Shown piece after piece: positions 1 to 9,986 of a stretch of DNA of 64,000 nucleotides. This DNA comes from Oreohelix idahoensis (lineage: Eukaryota > Mollusca > Gastropoda > Stylommatophora > Oreohelicidae). The notes below the pieces were generated by a model. That model ran no database searches, had not been told where the DNA came from, and was given only the letters and a program-made list of their open reading frames with translations. The stretch is taken from NCBI GenBank assembly GCA_024509875.1, contig JAMPIV010008058.1, positions 317,501 to 381,500 of the forward strand, read 5' to 3'. Positions within the stretch are counted from its first letter, which is position 1. Each line of letters starts with the position of its first letter. Made by a program: the position numbers and the translations under genes.

Positions 1-2544
1 CGAGTACTGTCTTCATTCTTTTGGCCAGGAGTGTCAAGAGATATTTCGCAGTATGTACGTTCCTGTACTACATGCCAAGAAGTGAAAGCACGTGGAGCTT
101 TTCACACGGCGCCTATTCAGGCTTGCGATATCTCAGTAAGACCGTTTGACAAGATGGCCATAGATATTATTGGTCCATTGCTACCATCGGCCAGAGGACA
201 TAGATTCGTCCTTACGTGCATTGATTTGTGCACACGATGGCCAGAAGCTATCCCATTAAAGACCACCACTACCACAGATGTAGCTGATGCACTACATCTC
301 ATCTTTTCTAGAATAGGGTTTCCTAGAAAACTTTTATCAGACCATGGGTCACAGTTCATATCTGACACCATGAAGGAAGTCATGAAAACTTGGAACATTG
401 ATAGGAATTTAAGTAGTATTTATCATCCTATGAGTAATGGTGCGGTTGAAAGACTTAACCGTACACTTAAACAACTACTACATAAGGTTACTGTTAAGCA
501 CCCTCATGACTGGGACAGAGCACTCCCAGCTGTTCTATTTGCTTATCGGGAGGTACCGCATGAACAAACTGGCTTCTCTCCCTTTGAATTAGTTTTTGGT
601 GCTCCCCCAAGAGGTCCTATGGGACTAATAAAAGACTTATTAATTGACGCGGAGATGACTCAGGACACTCAGTCATCTTACGAGTATGTGATTAATCTTC
701 GGAAGAACATTATTGAGTCTTGCCAGTTGGCAACAGCTTCTTCTGAGGCTGCAAAAGCTAAGGCTCGATCTCTACAAAATAGGTCTCGACGATTACGCCA
801 ATTATTCCCAGGCGATGAGGCTTATGTGTTACTTCCTCACAATAACAATAAATTATTGATATCTTGGAATGGTCCTTACAAAGTCATTGATAAAATTTCC
901 GACGTTGATTACGTCTTAGATATCAAGGGACACAAAAAGATATTTCATATTAACATGCTCAAGCAATTTCATACACGTCCTGAACACTTACAGTCAATTT
1001 TTCATGAACTAGATGACAACACAGTATCTACTTGTTATTATTCTAACTTATCCGTCATCCAGGAAGAAGAATCTTCTTTTCCTGAGGTACAGTTACCGTT
1101 ACCGGTACCAGTAGTTCAACCTACTGAATCTTGGCGGGATGTAACCATCTCTTCAACGGTTACACCGCAACAGCGTCTACAGATTGCTAATCTATTACAA
1201 TCTTATCCAGATGTGTTGACCGACGTCCCGGGTCGCACATCGGCTATCAGTCATGACATTACTCTCAATGACGATACACCTATTCGTGTACATCCCTATT
1301 CGGTTCCTTTACATTTCCTTGCTAAAACTACTAAGGAACTTGAACAGATGTTGTCTCTGGGAATCATTGAGACTAGTAATTCGCCATTCTCTTCTCCATT
1401 AGTGATTGTCCGGAAGAAGGACAATAACATCAGACTATGTGTTGATTATAGAAAATTAAATGCTAAGACTATAGTTGACAGCGAACCACATCCACTTATC
1501 GACGACTTACTGCCACGTCTATCCAACGCAACTATATTTAGTAAGATAGACTTAACTAAAGGTTATTGGCAGATACCACTGACCGAAAAGGCTAAGTACT
1601 ACACCGCATTTTCCACTCCACAAGGTCTATACCAGTGGAATGTGATGCCTTTTGGGCTTGTTAATGCGCCAGCTACCTTCATTCGCCTGATGCGACAAAT
1701 TTTATCAGGTAGACCAGACGTTATTACATATATTGACGACATATGCTTGTTTAGTTCGTCGTTTGAGGAACATGTTTCGGGACTTAGATATGTTTTCGAC
1801 ACTCTAAGGAATTATCATCTAACTGCTAAACCTACAAAGGTGCAGATCGCGTGTAATGAGATAACCTTTTTGGGACATATCATTGGAGCGGGATATATCC
1901 GAACGTTACCTAGTACGGTCTCCAAAATTCTAAACATAGCAGTTCCTCAGACGAAGAAACAGGTCAGGAGTTTGTTAGGACTTGTTCAATATTACAGTAG
2001 ATTCATACCAAACTTGTCATCCATCACGGCTGTATTGTCTTCATTGTTAAAAAAAGACATGCCGGTGAAGGTGACATGGACTGGTATATGCAATGAAACT
2101 TTCAACAAAATTATAAATTTGTTTTCGCATGAACCAATTTTAAGACTTCCCGATGCTTCCAAAAGATTTTTCTTACGAACAGATGCTAGTAACTACGGCA
2201 TCGGTGCATGCCTGCTCCAGAACCATGATGGCGTTCTACATCCTACCTTATATATTTCAAGAAAGCTAAAGCCGGCAGAAACAAAGTATTCCACAGTGGA
2301 CAAGGAACTTTTATCAGTTATATGGGCAATCACAAAACTGGAAAAGTTCTTGCTTGGTGCTCCATTCACCATACAAACTGACCAGCGTGCTGTAGCATCT
2401 TTGCGTAGATCAAATCACAAAAGTCCAAAACTCGCCAGATACGCGATCATCCTGCAGCCATTTGAATTCTCCATTGAACATATTCCTGGCACTGAAAACA
2501 TTGTGGCGGATGCATTGTCACGTAATCCTATTGACGACGAATAA
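1..2544 (+). CDS. Element E polyprotein: integrase, reverse transcriptase, RNase H (5' partial)
   Basis: The frame is open from base 1; the first residues match the end of the integrase zinc-binding domain of element C, so the true start is outside the window. Integrase: the Cys pair CTTC, then a DD35E core with Asp in AIDIIGP (about nt 163), Asp in LLSDHG and Glu in SNGAVERLN, 35 residues apart. Then come an integrase C-terminal region, RT motifs LCVDYRKLN (about 1437), MPFGLVNAP and the catalytic YIDD (1729-1740), and RNase H motifs RTDAS, TVDKELL, QTDQ and ADALSRN. No stop or frameshift is seen over 848 codons, so the enzymes may be functional if the upstream half exists. The product would replicate and integrate the element cDNA. 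Confidence 0.9.
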   Translation, partial: RVLSSFFWPGVSRDISQYVRSCTTCQEVKARGAFHTAPIQACDISVRPFDKMAIDIIGPLLPSARGHRFVLTCIDLCTRWPEAIPLKTTTTTDVADALHLIFSRIGFPRKLLSDHGSQFISDTMKEVMKTWNIDRNLSSIYHPMSNGAVERLNRTLKQLLHKVTVKHPHDWDRALPAVLFAYREVPHEQTGFSPFELVFGAPPRGPMGLIKDLLIDAEMTQDTQSSYEYVINLRKNIIESCQLATASSEAAKAKARSLQNRSRRLRQLFPGDEAYVLLPHNNNKLLISWNGPYKVIDKISDVDYVLDIKGHKKIFHINMLKQFHTRPEHLQSIFHELDDNTVSTCYYSNLSVIQEEESSFPEVQLPLPVPVVQPTESWRDVTISSTVTPQQRLQIANLLQSYPDVLTDVPGRTSAISHDITLNDDTPIRVHPYSVPLHFLAKTTKELEQMLSLGIIETSNSPFSSPLVIVRKKDNNIRLCVDYRKLNAKTIVDSEPHPLIDDLLPRLSNATIFSKIDLTKGYWQIPLTEKAKYYTAFSTPQGLYQWNVMPFGLVNAPATFIRLMRQILSGRPDVITYIDDICLFSSSFEEHVSGLRYVFDTLRNYHLTAKPTKVQIACNEITFLGHIIGAGYIRTLPSTVSKILNIAVPQTKKQVRSLLGLVQYYSRFIPNLSSITAVLSSLLKKDMPVKVTWTGICNETFNKIINLFSHEPILRLPDASKRFFLRTDASNYGIGACLLQNHDGVLHPTLYISRKLKPAETKYSTVDKELLSVIWAITKLEKFLLGAPFTIQTDQRAVASLRRSNHKSPKLARYAIILQPFEFSIEHIPGTENIVADALSRNPIDDE

Positions 2545-3396
2545 TCAACATTGACATTCCTAAACTACGTCAATCATCACTACATTGGATAGAACGAAGT
2601 ATCAACTATAAGGGAACTAACCTTGACTTCAATTTAATAATTATAAACACTATATGCATCACAGAATTGAACTAAAGACAATCAAGGTATACATATTGAC
2701 ATTGAAACTTCGTCTAACGTCCATACACAATATATGAATATTCGTTGAACAATCATGGAACAATATCTGACGACAAGTCGAACTTATTATCCTATGTGCA
2801 CTTAATTTTTGGATCCTAGGATAATTGACATTTCTGTCCGACGGAAACGTTTCAACACTTTGTCTAAAAGAATTCATCAGGATCAGGACTACGGATGGAT
2901 CATCATATCCTATACTAATTAATTAGTTAACTTAACTTCTTAATTGAATTAATATCAATAAAATGAAATGTGAGAAAAAAATGAAATGAAAAAAACAAAA
3001 AAAGAGAACGAAATATAAAAAGAAGAAATTATGAAAAGAGAAAATAAATCTCACACAAGTATTAGATTAATATTTTTTTAATGTACCTATACGTTATTTA
3101 GTTAGTTAAATTAGATAGTTATTATTCACTAACACTTAACACACACAATTAAGTTAAACTTATATTCGAATTTCGTTCTATTTCTTCTCACTTATTTGTC
3201 TTTTCTTCTCTCATAACATCGTGTTACATTAGAATCTTAATAATTTAACTCTTAGTTTAATTAATTAATTTAATTTTAATTAGTCAAATTAATTCCTATA
3301 TGACATACTAATACGACGGACCTTACCTTAAGTTCATTCTATCATTCACTATTGACATTAGACATTTTATTTAGTTGATATAATAATATGCATAAT
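2545..3396 (+). other. Element E 3' non-coding tail
   Basis: Strongly AT-rich sequence with adenine-rich and thymine-rich runs and no credible reading frame. It corresponds in position and composition to the stretch downstream of pol in element C (47982-48975). Interrupted at 3396 by element D. Confidence 0.6.
3392..3396. repeat. Target-site duplication of element D, left copy (ATAAT)
   Basis: ATAAT directly precedes the TG of the left LTR and recurs at 12588-12592 directly after the CA of the right LTR. A 5-bp duplication is normal for Ty3/gypsy integrases. Confidence 0.9.
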
Positions 3397-5999
3397 TGTC
3401 ACGTAGGGTTTATATTCATTTAATTTCCTACATCTTCTTCCTATTCTTTCACCCGAATTCTCTCTTTTATTATCTCTGTATTTCCTTTTTCCTGTATATT
3501 TTTCATCCATTCGTTTTGCGAATATTATTTTCATATAATTCGCAAACTTTACCTGTTTTCCTTTCTCTAAAACTGAGAATCGCACCTGGGTGGTATTGCG
3601 TACATGTCAGTCGCGCTGGTCGGACGATAGGCGTGAATTTACAGCATTCGCTAGACATTCGTCTGAGGGTCTCTGGCCTGGGGCGTGAAAATTCACCCGA
3701 GGGACATGGAAAGTAGACAGAGAGTCTGCATTTCAGTAAACGCATGAGGTTTTTCGTCAGAAAAAAACCCGGCTTAGCGTGAAAATCCACTCCGCACTGC
3801 AGACGGTGGTCTGAGATTTGCAACTCATGCAAGCCCTCGGCCACTGATGGCTGTTACGTCACGCGATAAGCGGACGAAGGTGTTATACGGACGGGGGAGA
3901 CTATTTCGCTTGGCGAAATAAGATTAGGATCCTGTGTCCGATTTTAAAGATATTGGCCAAGTTTGAAACTTTAATTTCATTCTCGCTCATAGACTCACAG
4001 TAGATAGGTTGCTCGTAAACAGAATAGCTGTTAGCGAAGATCTCAGTTTGTTTCGGCAATTTGTCGAACTTCTAGACTTCCAGAAATATTTTCAGCATTT
4101 TATTCTTAAGTTGTGCGACTACCTGTAATTCTGTGGTTGAGGTAATTAATATGATAGATATATAGATTTTGTGAGTGTTAAAGTGTTAAATCGCTTAATT
4201 CATTTTAATCTATTTCTTTAGCGCAGAAGAGAAATAAAGTGGTAGGCTATTATATTTTCTAGGGAAGCATTCAGTGGAAAGCAGAATAAAATTAAAATTT
4301 CTAGCTTATAACGGCAATTGTAGCTATTTATGAATTTAATTTAACCGCTAATACTCAGTCGAGTGTATTTTTCTAAACTAACGTATAAACTCTAGAATCG
4401 AGCCTCATGAATGGTGACGGAATACGCACGTGTTCCTAATTCATGAGGATTGCTGATTTTTAAATATAACTTACGTCACGGGAAGTTTAAATGATAAGCA
4501 AAGCTCTCTGCTTGCAAGTTTAAATGTAAGTTATAACCAGTACAGATTCTGTTTATTATATTATATGTGTTATTTTTCCTCCACACAGTGAAAGTTTTGG
4601 GGTGACCCTAACTTTACCAGCACCTAGTAGTAGTTTCCATACTTGTGAAGAAATAGACAGTCCTTATTTTGAACCACGTGGGTTTCTTAAGTACCACTGG
4701 TCTAACAGTGCATATGCAACCCGAGTTAGCCAGAAATACTATATCCCAATAACGGGTTTTCAAAGACTGTAATGATAAATACTGGACCTTGGAGCCAGAT
4801 CTTAATTTCTTCTAGAAAAACTCTACGTAATCTTTCTGCCTGGTGGCGCGAAATACTTCTAGTATTAACTAACATTTCCCGACTATATATATATATTTTT
4901 TTTGTGGACAAATCTGTGGTGTGACTAAAGTGAATCCTATACTGAGGGAAGGCACCGACCTGACATTCATCATTTCTAGAAACCTACGCTATTGACACTG
5001 TGCTCTGCTAACTCCCGCGCCTGGAATAATTTTAGGTGACTTAATCAGACATTTGAACAAATTTGCACACCCAAGTAGTCGTTCCCGGAGACTCCAAGTT
5101 AAATACGTCTTTTGGAACTGGGGACTTCTTGGCAGAAGACTGCATTTTTTGAGTCTGTGTGAAGATCTAAAATCAGTGTGTTCCAAGAGGCAGCGAGCAA
5201 AGTCGTGAGTACATGTATGAGAGGCCATGGCGGAATGAATGAGTGTACGCTGGTTTGAGTGATATTTTCACTATTATATCTTTGACACCCTGTTGCTGTC
5301 CTAATTTTTTTTTTTCAATCTGCATAATTTGTTGCTAAGGCTAGAGTTCTTGTGTTTTTGTCTTAGGTTAAATCAGATTTTTTTTTCAAACTCTGTGCAT
5401 ATAATTACGAGATAAAACAAAGAAAACTCTTAGACTCAAACCCTATGTATCTGTGACTCTGGCGCCATCATCTGTTCTCTTAACGGGGCGGGGCTAAACC
5501 TAGAGTTAACACTATAACGGGGCTATCATCCTTGCAACATTTCCTTGAATTTTTTATGACTATGTGTATATGTATTTTCCTTGATGTACTTTCTTTGATG
5601 TTGTGAGCCGATTTTTTCCTGATATTAAAATCGCTCTTGAACTTAATAATAGTGTTTGGTCAGCTCGTTCTAGATATATATATATCATTGTTATAGTTTT
5701 CCCACGTCTGTGTGTTTACCTGTCGTCACGTGTATGTGCGTGCCTGTGAGTGATAGAAATATACGTAATATGTATATTGGTGTAGTCTGTCTGACGCTGT
5801 AACAACTGTTGTAGAAGATAGGTGAGAGAGAGAAGAATTCTTTTCGCTTTCAGAGACAGCCACTATATCAAAATCTATCATCTCACGTGTGTGGAAATTC
5901 TATTACCTTTCACTAACTCTCACTGAGTCTATCACCTATTCAAACCTATTCAGAAGGGACCAAACCTAGTCTTAATTCTCCTATCGAAAATCTACGACA
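3397..5999 (+). repeat. Element D 5' LTR
   Basis: Direct repeat of 9987-12587; begins TGTCACG, ends TACGACA. At about 2.6 kb it is long for a Ty3/gypsy LTR. Open frames inside it occur in both copies but show no recognisable domain. Confidence 0.93.
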
Positions 6000-6141
6000 A
6001 ATGGGTTCTCGTCCGTAGGATTTTTGAACTTAGAAGAGGAAGACGAGTACGACAAATGGTGTCTCGTCTACGGTAATTGAACCCAAAATCCTAAGCAACG
6101 AGCTACGACAAATCTGGTCTCGTGTAACTGGATTTTGAACT
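5992..6141 (+). other. Three imperfect tandem primer-binding-site-like units after the D 5' LTR
   Basis: Starting with the last bases of the LTR, a unit with the pattern TACGACAAATGG, TCTCGT and a TTGAAC-like end occurs at about 5993-6030, 6047-6085 and 6102-6140, a period near 55 bp. Each unit offers TGG followed by TCTCGT, as expected for a site complementary to the CCA end of one tRNA, and the distal TTGAAC resembles the complement of a T-loop. The first unit (TGG at 6002) lies 2 nt from the LTR and is the normal PBS position. The tRNA identity is not established. Confidence 0.55.
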
Positions 6142-6781
6142 TAAGATTCTGTATTCTGATATAGAGTAAGAGTGTGATGTCTTGTGACTGTTATATCTTT
6201 AAATAATTTATCCCCTAGACTAGCGATCTGTTTACGGGCGTGCTGACCACACAAACTAATAAGTTTTTTTTTCCACAGCATCTTTGAATAATATACATTT
6301 TGGTTACAGGTTGATTGTCGGAATATATGTTAATTACTGATTTTGTAATACTAAACGATGGTAAAGTTGTGAGTGTATAACATTCACAAGGGTTCTGAAG
6401 CAGAAAGGTGTTTGAACTAAGTTAAGGAGTGCGTTTCGGACTATTTGTCCAGATTAATTGCCTCCCTTACCCTAACTGTCTTCAGGGGTGAACTTATAGT
6501 GGATTTTATAATTAAAGGGGATATTTTTTTTTCTCCGAAATTTTTGCAACTTACTTTTCAGAAGTAATCTTAACTACCATTTAGTTGGCGTAGTCGTGTT
6601 TTGCATTAAGTGCTTTATTGCCGATAATAGCAGCGATAGTTAGATTTTACTTTGGAGGAGGTATCCCAGGGTTAAAGATATCATCTTTCGTATTTTTGGT
6701 ATTTTTTTCTCCTAAGTGGTAGGAACCAGGTTATTCTTTTTCCTATTTTCTATCTCCACGTGTCTCAGTCACTGACATAAT
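6142..6781 (+). other. Element D leader between PBS array and gag
   Basis: About 640 bp of AT-rich untranslated leader. No coding frame or recognisable motif seen; a packaging signal would be expected in this position, by inference only. Confidence 0.5.
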
Positions 6782-9700
6782 ATGGCCGAGAGGGCAAAGC
6801 TTAGACAACTCCTCAGGGACGAAGCGAGAGAGGAGGGACTGGAAGGAGAGGAAGCGAAAGCTTTTGTCAGAGACGAACTTGAGAGATATGACGCGGAGAG
6901 GAAAGAAGAAGAAGCTAGGAGGAAAGAAGAAGCAGCCGAAGCTTTACAGCAGAAGAAGATGGACGAGGAAATGGAAATTCGCAGGGCGAACGAACGAGAG
7001 AAGGAGAGACAGCATGAGGAAAGAGAGAAGGAAAGACAGCAGGAGGAAAGAGAGAAGGAGAGACAGCATGGAAAGAGAAAATGAGAACGACGACAGCATG
7101 AGTTGGCTCTTAAAACTCTAGAAGTCCAAAGTCGTGGCGCTGCCTCTACCTCCAGCAATGGGGAGTCTTCTCCTCATTCTTCCTTAACTGATCCTTCTAA
7201 CACTCAATCTCTTCAACTCAACGCTATGTCTTTCACTCTTGAATCTTTCCCTTGTCCAAATGAGAAGATTGACACTTGGCTAGAAAAATTTGAGAAAATT
7301 GCAACTCTGTACGGTTTAGAGAGGTCGCGTTGGAATATGAAACTTTCCCAGGCCCTAAAAGGTTCTGCTTATGATGTTTATTCTAAGCTGGAAAGTAGCC
7401 AACAAGACGACTACGATGTGTTGAAGAAAGCGTTACTGGAGCGCTTTGAAATGAACGCTCGCAAGTTTTTGCAACTGTTTCGCAACAGCCGGAAAGAGAA
7501 TTCTGAAACTTTTCACCAGTTCTCATCTCGTCTTAAGGGATATCTAACAAAGTGCCTTGAGCTTTCGCAGCTCCCCTCTACCTATGAAGGTCTTGAGGAA
7601 CTTGTTCTAACTGAACAAATAAAGAACACTTTGTCTGCTGATACCCGGAGATTTCTCGCTGAGCAGGGGGCAGAAAAACTTGAAGACATTTTGGAAAAGT
7701 CTGAGCGTTATCACAATGCGCTGGCTGAACTACCGGCCACAAAGCGGAAACCGACAGAGGAGCATTTTCGAAAACATAACCTAGAGCAATCTTCTCAGGC
7801 TTCTAACCAAAACAACCACAGAGAAACTGGACCTCAAAACCCCCCTCCTGAAAAATCCAAGTTCTACAAGAACAAGTACCCCAACCACCCCAAACAGTCT
7901 GATCAACCCGACCGCCCTACATGGCAGCGTAGCCAGAAAGGACAAGGTGGCAAAGGGAGAACCCCTGAGCACGGGACATATGATCAGACCGAGCACACCG
8001 AGCCAAAACGCATCGGATGCTTATTGACAGTCTCGCAAGGCGGAATTATTGACAGTGATTCCCAACCTGTTGGGGATAGACCCTCAACGCGAGGTATTGT
8101 TATTTTGAACGGTTCTCAAACTTCTTGCTTATTTGACACGGGGCTTTCTTACGATTGCATTGTTGCCAGAAACCTGGTTAAACCCGGTCAAGAGACAGGA
8201 GAGACCGTCAAACTTTGTGGAGTTCGTAAGAGTGATGCACCTACAGCGCTTCCCATCGCATTGGTGGAGATACACTCTGACTTTGTCAGAGGTGTGATCA
8301 AAGCGGCTGTTATGGATGATCCCATCTACCCAGTCATACTTGGCGGGAGATACGTGTGTATTGGGAAACCGGAAGAGCCGATTGTGGCAGCAGTAACTAC
8401 AAGAGGGCAAACCAAGAAGGAACGGGAGCCTGCGCCTAATTTGTTACCTATGGAACTTAAAGAAGCGCAATACAAGGACCCTACTTTGGCACCCTGCTTT
8501 AGGAAACTGCCCATGGCTAAGGAACCCAAACAGCACGGGGACATTTTTTCTGAGGATGGCGTACTTTATCGGAGAACGGGCAAGCCTGACCAAGGTTACA
8601 ACCAGCTCCTAGTACCGAAACAGTACAGAAGCCAAATCCTAGAAATGGGGCACTCTCTTCCCTTTAGCGGACATATGGGACAGAACGCCACAAACCAACG
8701 TATAACCACTCATTATTGGTGGCCAGGAGTAAATACTGATATTATCAGATATGTCAAATCCTGTGCCCAGTGCCAACGTGTGCCACCCAAGCAACGGACA
8801 CCCCCAGTCCACATGGGTGAAATGCCAATAATGGGAACACCATTCGAACGGGTTGTGATCGACATTTTAGGGCCTTTCGAAAGGACTAAAAGAAGGAACA
8901 GGTTCATCCTGACCTTAGTCGATACATGCACTTTATGGGCAGAAGCTATCCCGCTAACATGCGCAGATGCCAAGCATGTCGCAGAAGCCCTCGTGCAGAT
9001 TTTCACTCGGTTGGGATTCCCTCAGCAAGTGTTGACGGATAATGGATCTCCATACCGAAACCTGTTGATGGATGAGATCGTTAAGATCTTGAGGACCCAG
9101 CACATCCACACTAAGCCATATACTCCGGCCGGAAATGGGCTCGTGGAACGTGCTAATGGAAACCTCACCATGATGCTAAGTAAGCTGGCACAAGTGAAAC
9201 CTGAAGATTGGGATCTCTGTATTCCTGCAGCATTATTTGGCTACAGAGAATCTCCTCATACTTCCACAGGATTTCCGCCAGCTACACTCTTATTCGGCAG
9301 ACCCATTAAGGGCCCGCTTGAAGCCTTACTTCAGTCTCTGACAGACGAGAAGGCTGATGAGACAGTTGTCTCAGCCAGTAAATATGTGTCGGTTTTAAAG
9401 GAACGGTTGAAACTAGGGTGGGACCTAGCAACGACTAACTTTAAGCGAGCACGCACCAAGCACGCTAACCGATACAGGAAAGTCGCGGAAGAGAGAGAAC
9501 TGGAAGCAGGAGAGAAAGTTTTGGTGTTGCTCCCTACCGAGAACAACCAACTGAAGATCGGATGGCAAGGGCCGTTTACCGTCCTGAAAAAGATTTCTAA
9601 GGCTAACTACCAGATCTCTATTGAAGGAAAGGAGAAGGTTTTCCATTTAAATCTCTTAAAGAGATACTTGGAAAAACCAGTGCCAACCTCCGACCATCTC

Positions 9701-9859
9701 CTGACGATCGCCAAAACTGACGAAGATGACGATAGTGGCAGGGATATTCCACCGCTATCACAGGAAATCTTTCAAAAATGTCAGAAGCGGCGACGCTCTT
9801 TCAAGCGCGCATATGAGACATTCCAGGGGAAGGAAACTTTGAGGAGTGGACTTGAGTAG
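6782..9859 (+). CDS. Element D Gag-protease-integrase polyprotein, interrupted by one in-frame TGA
   Basis: ATG at 6782 opens about 100 codons rich in Glu, Arg and Lys (predicted coiled coil). TGA at 7082-7084 then stops the frame, which continues in the same phase to 9859 (over 900 codons). A CGA to TGA change is the simplest cause. Domains in order: a SCAN-like capsid region (about 7230-7740); a basic Gln/Asn/Pro-rich stretch without a visible CCHC knuckle; an aspartic protease with FDTG (Asp at 8135) and VILGG; an integrase H2C2 zinc domain ending CAQC; a DD35E core (VVIDILGP, VLTDNG, GLVERANG); and an integrase C-terminal fold with GEKVLVLLP and GWQGPF. It stops shortly after HLNLLKRYL, where related elements run on into RT. 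The product could process and integrate but not reverse-transcribe. Confidence 0.88.
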
Positions 9860-9986
9860 GAATTGGACAGAGATGGAGGGGGAAGATGAGAGGGAAGAAG
9901 ACAGACACCCCGAAGCTACGGTTATAGGAAATTAAACTCCATAACGTAGACATGGAGTGCTTCCATATCTTAAAGGGGGGAGGCTC
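9860..9986 (+). other. Element D 3' non-coding end with polypurine tract
   Basis: A short stretch between the stop codon and the 3' LTR. The run TAAAGGGGGGAGGCTC (9971-9986) ends directly at the LTR and is the expected plus-strand primer. Confidence 0.8.

Larger units (their letters stand above)
1..3396 (+). mobile_element. Gmr1-type Ty3/gypsy element E, 3' half, cut by the window edge
   Basis: Only the integrase to RNase H part and the 3' non-coding tail lie in the window; gag, protease and the 5' LTR would be to the left. The domain order integrase then reverse transcriptase is that of Gmr1-like Ty3/gypsy elements. The closest relative here is element C (40772-50064), with near-identical motifs throughout pol. 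The element is split by element D at 3396/12593. Its 3' non-coding stretch (2545-3396 plus 12593-12781, about 1,040 bp) has the same length as that of C (about 995 bp), which supports placing its 3' LTR at about 12782. Confidence 0.85.

Noticed and set aside
3396..3844. Open frames on both strands in the D LTR that recur at 9987-10434
   Set aside because: They recur only because the LTR is duplicated; the reading frames overlap on opposite strands and show no domain or codon bias.
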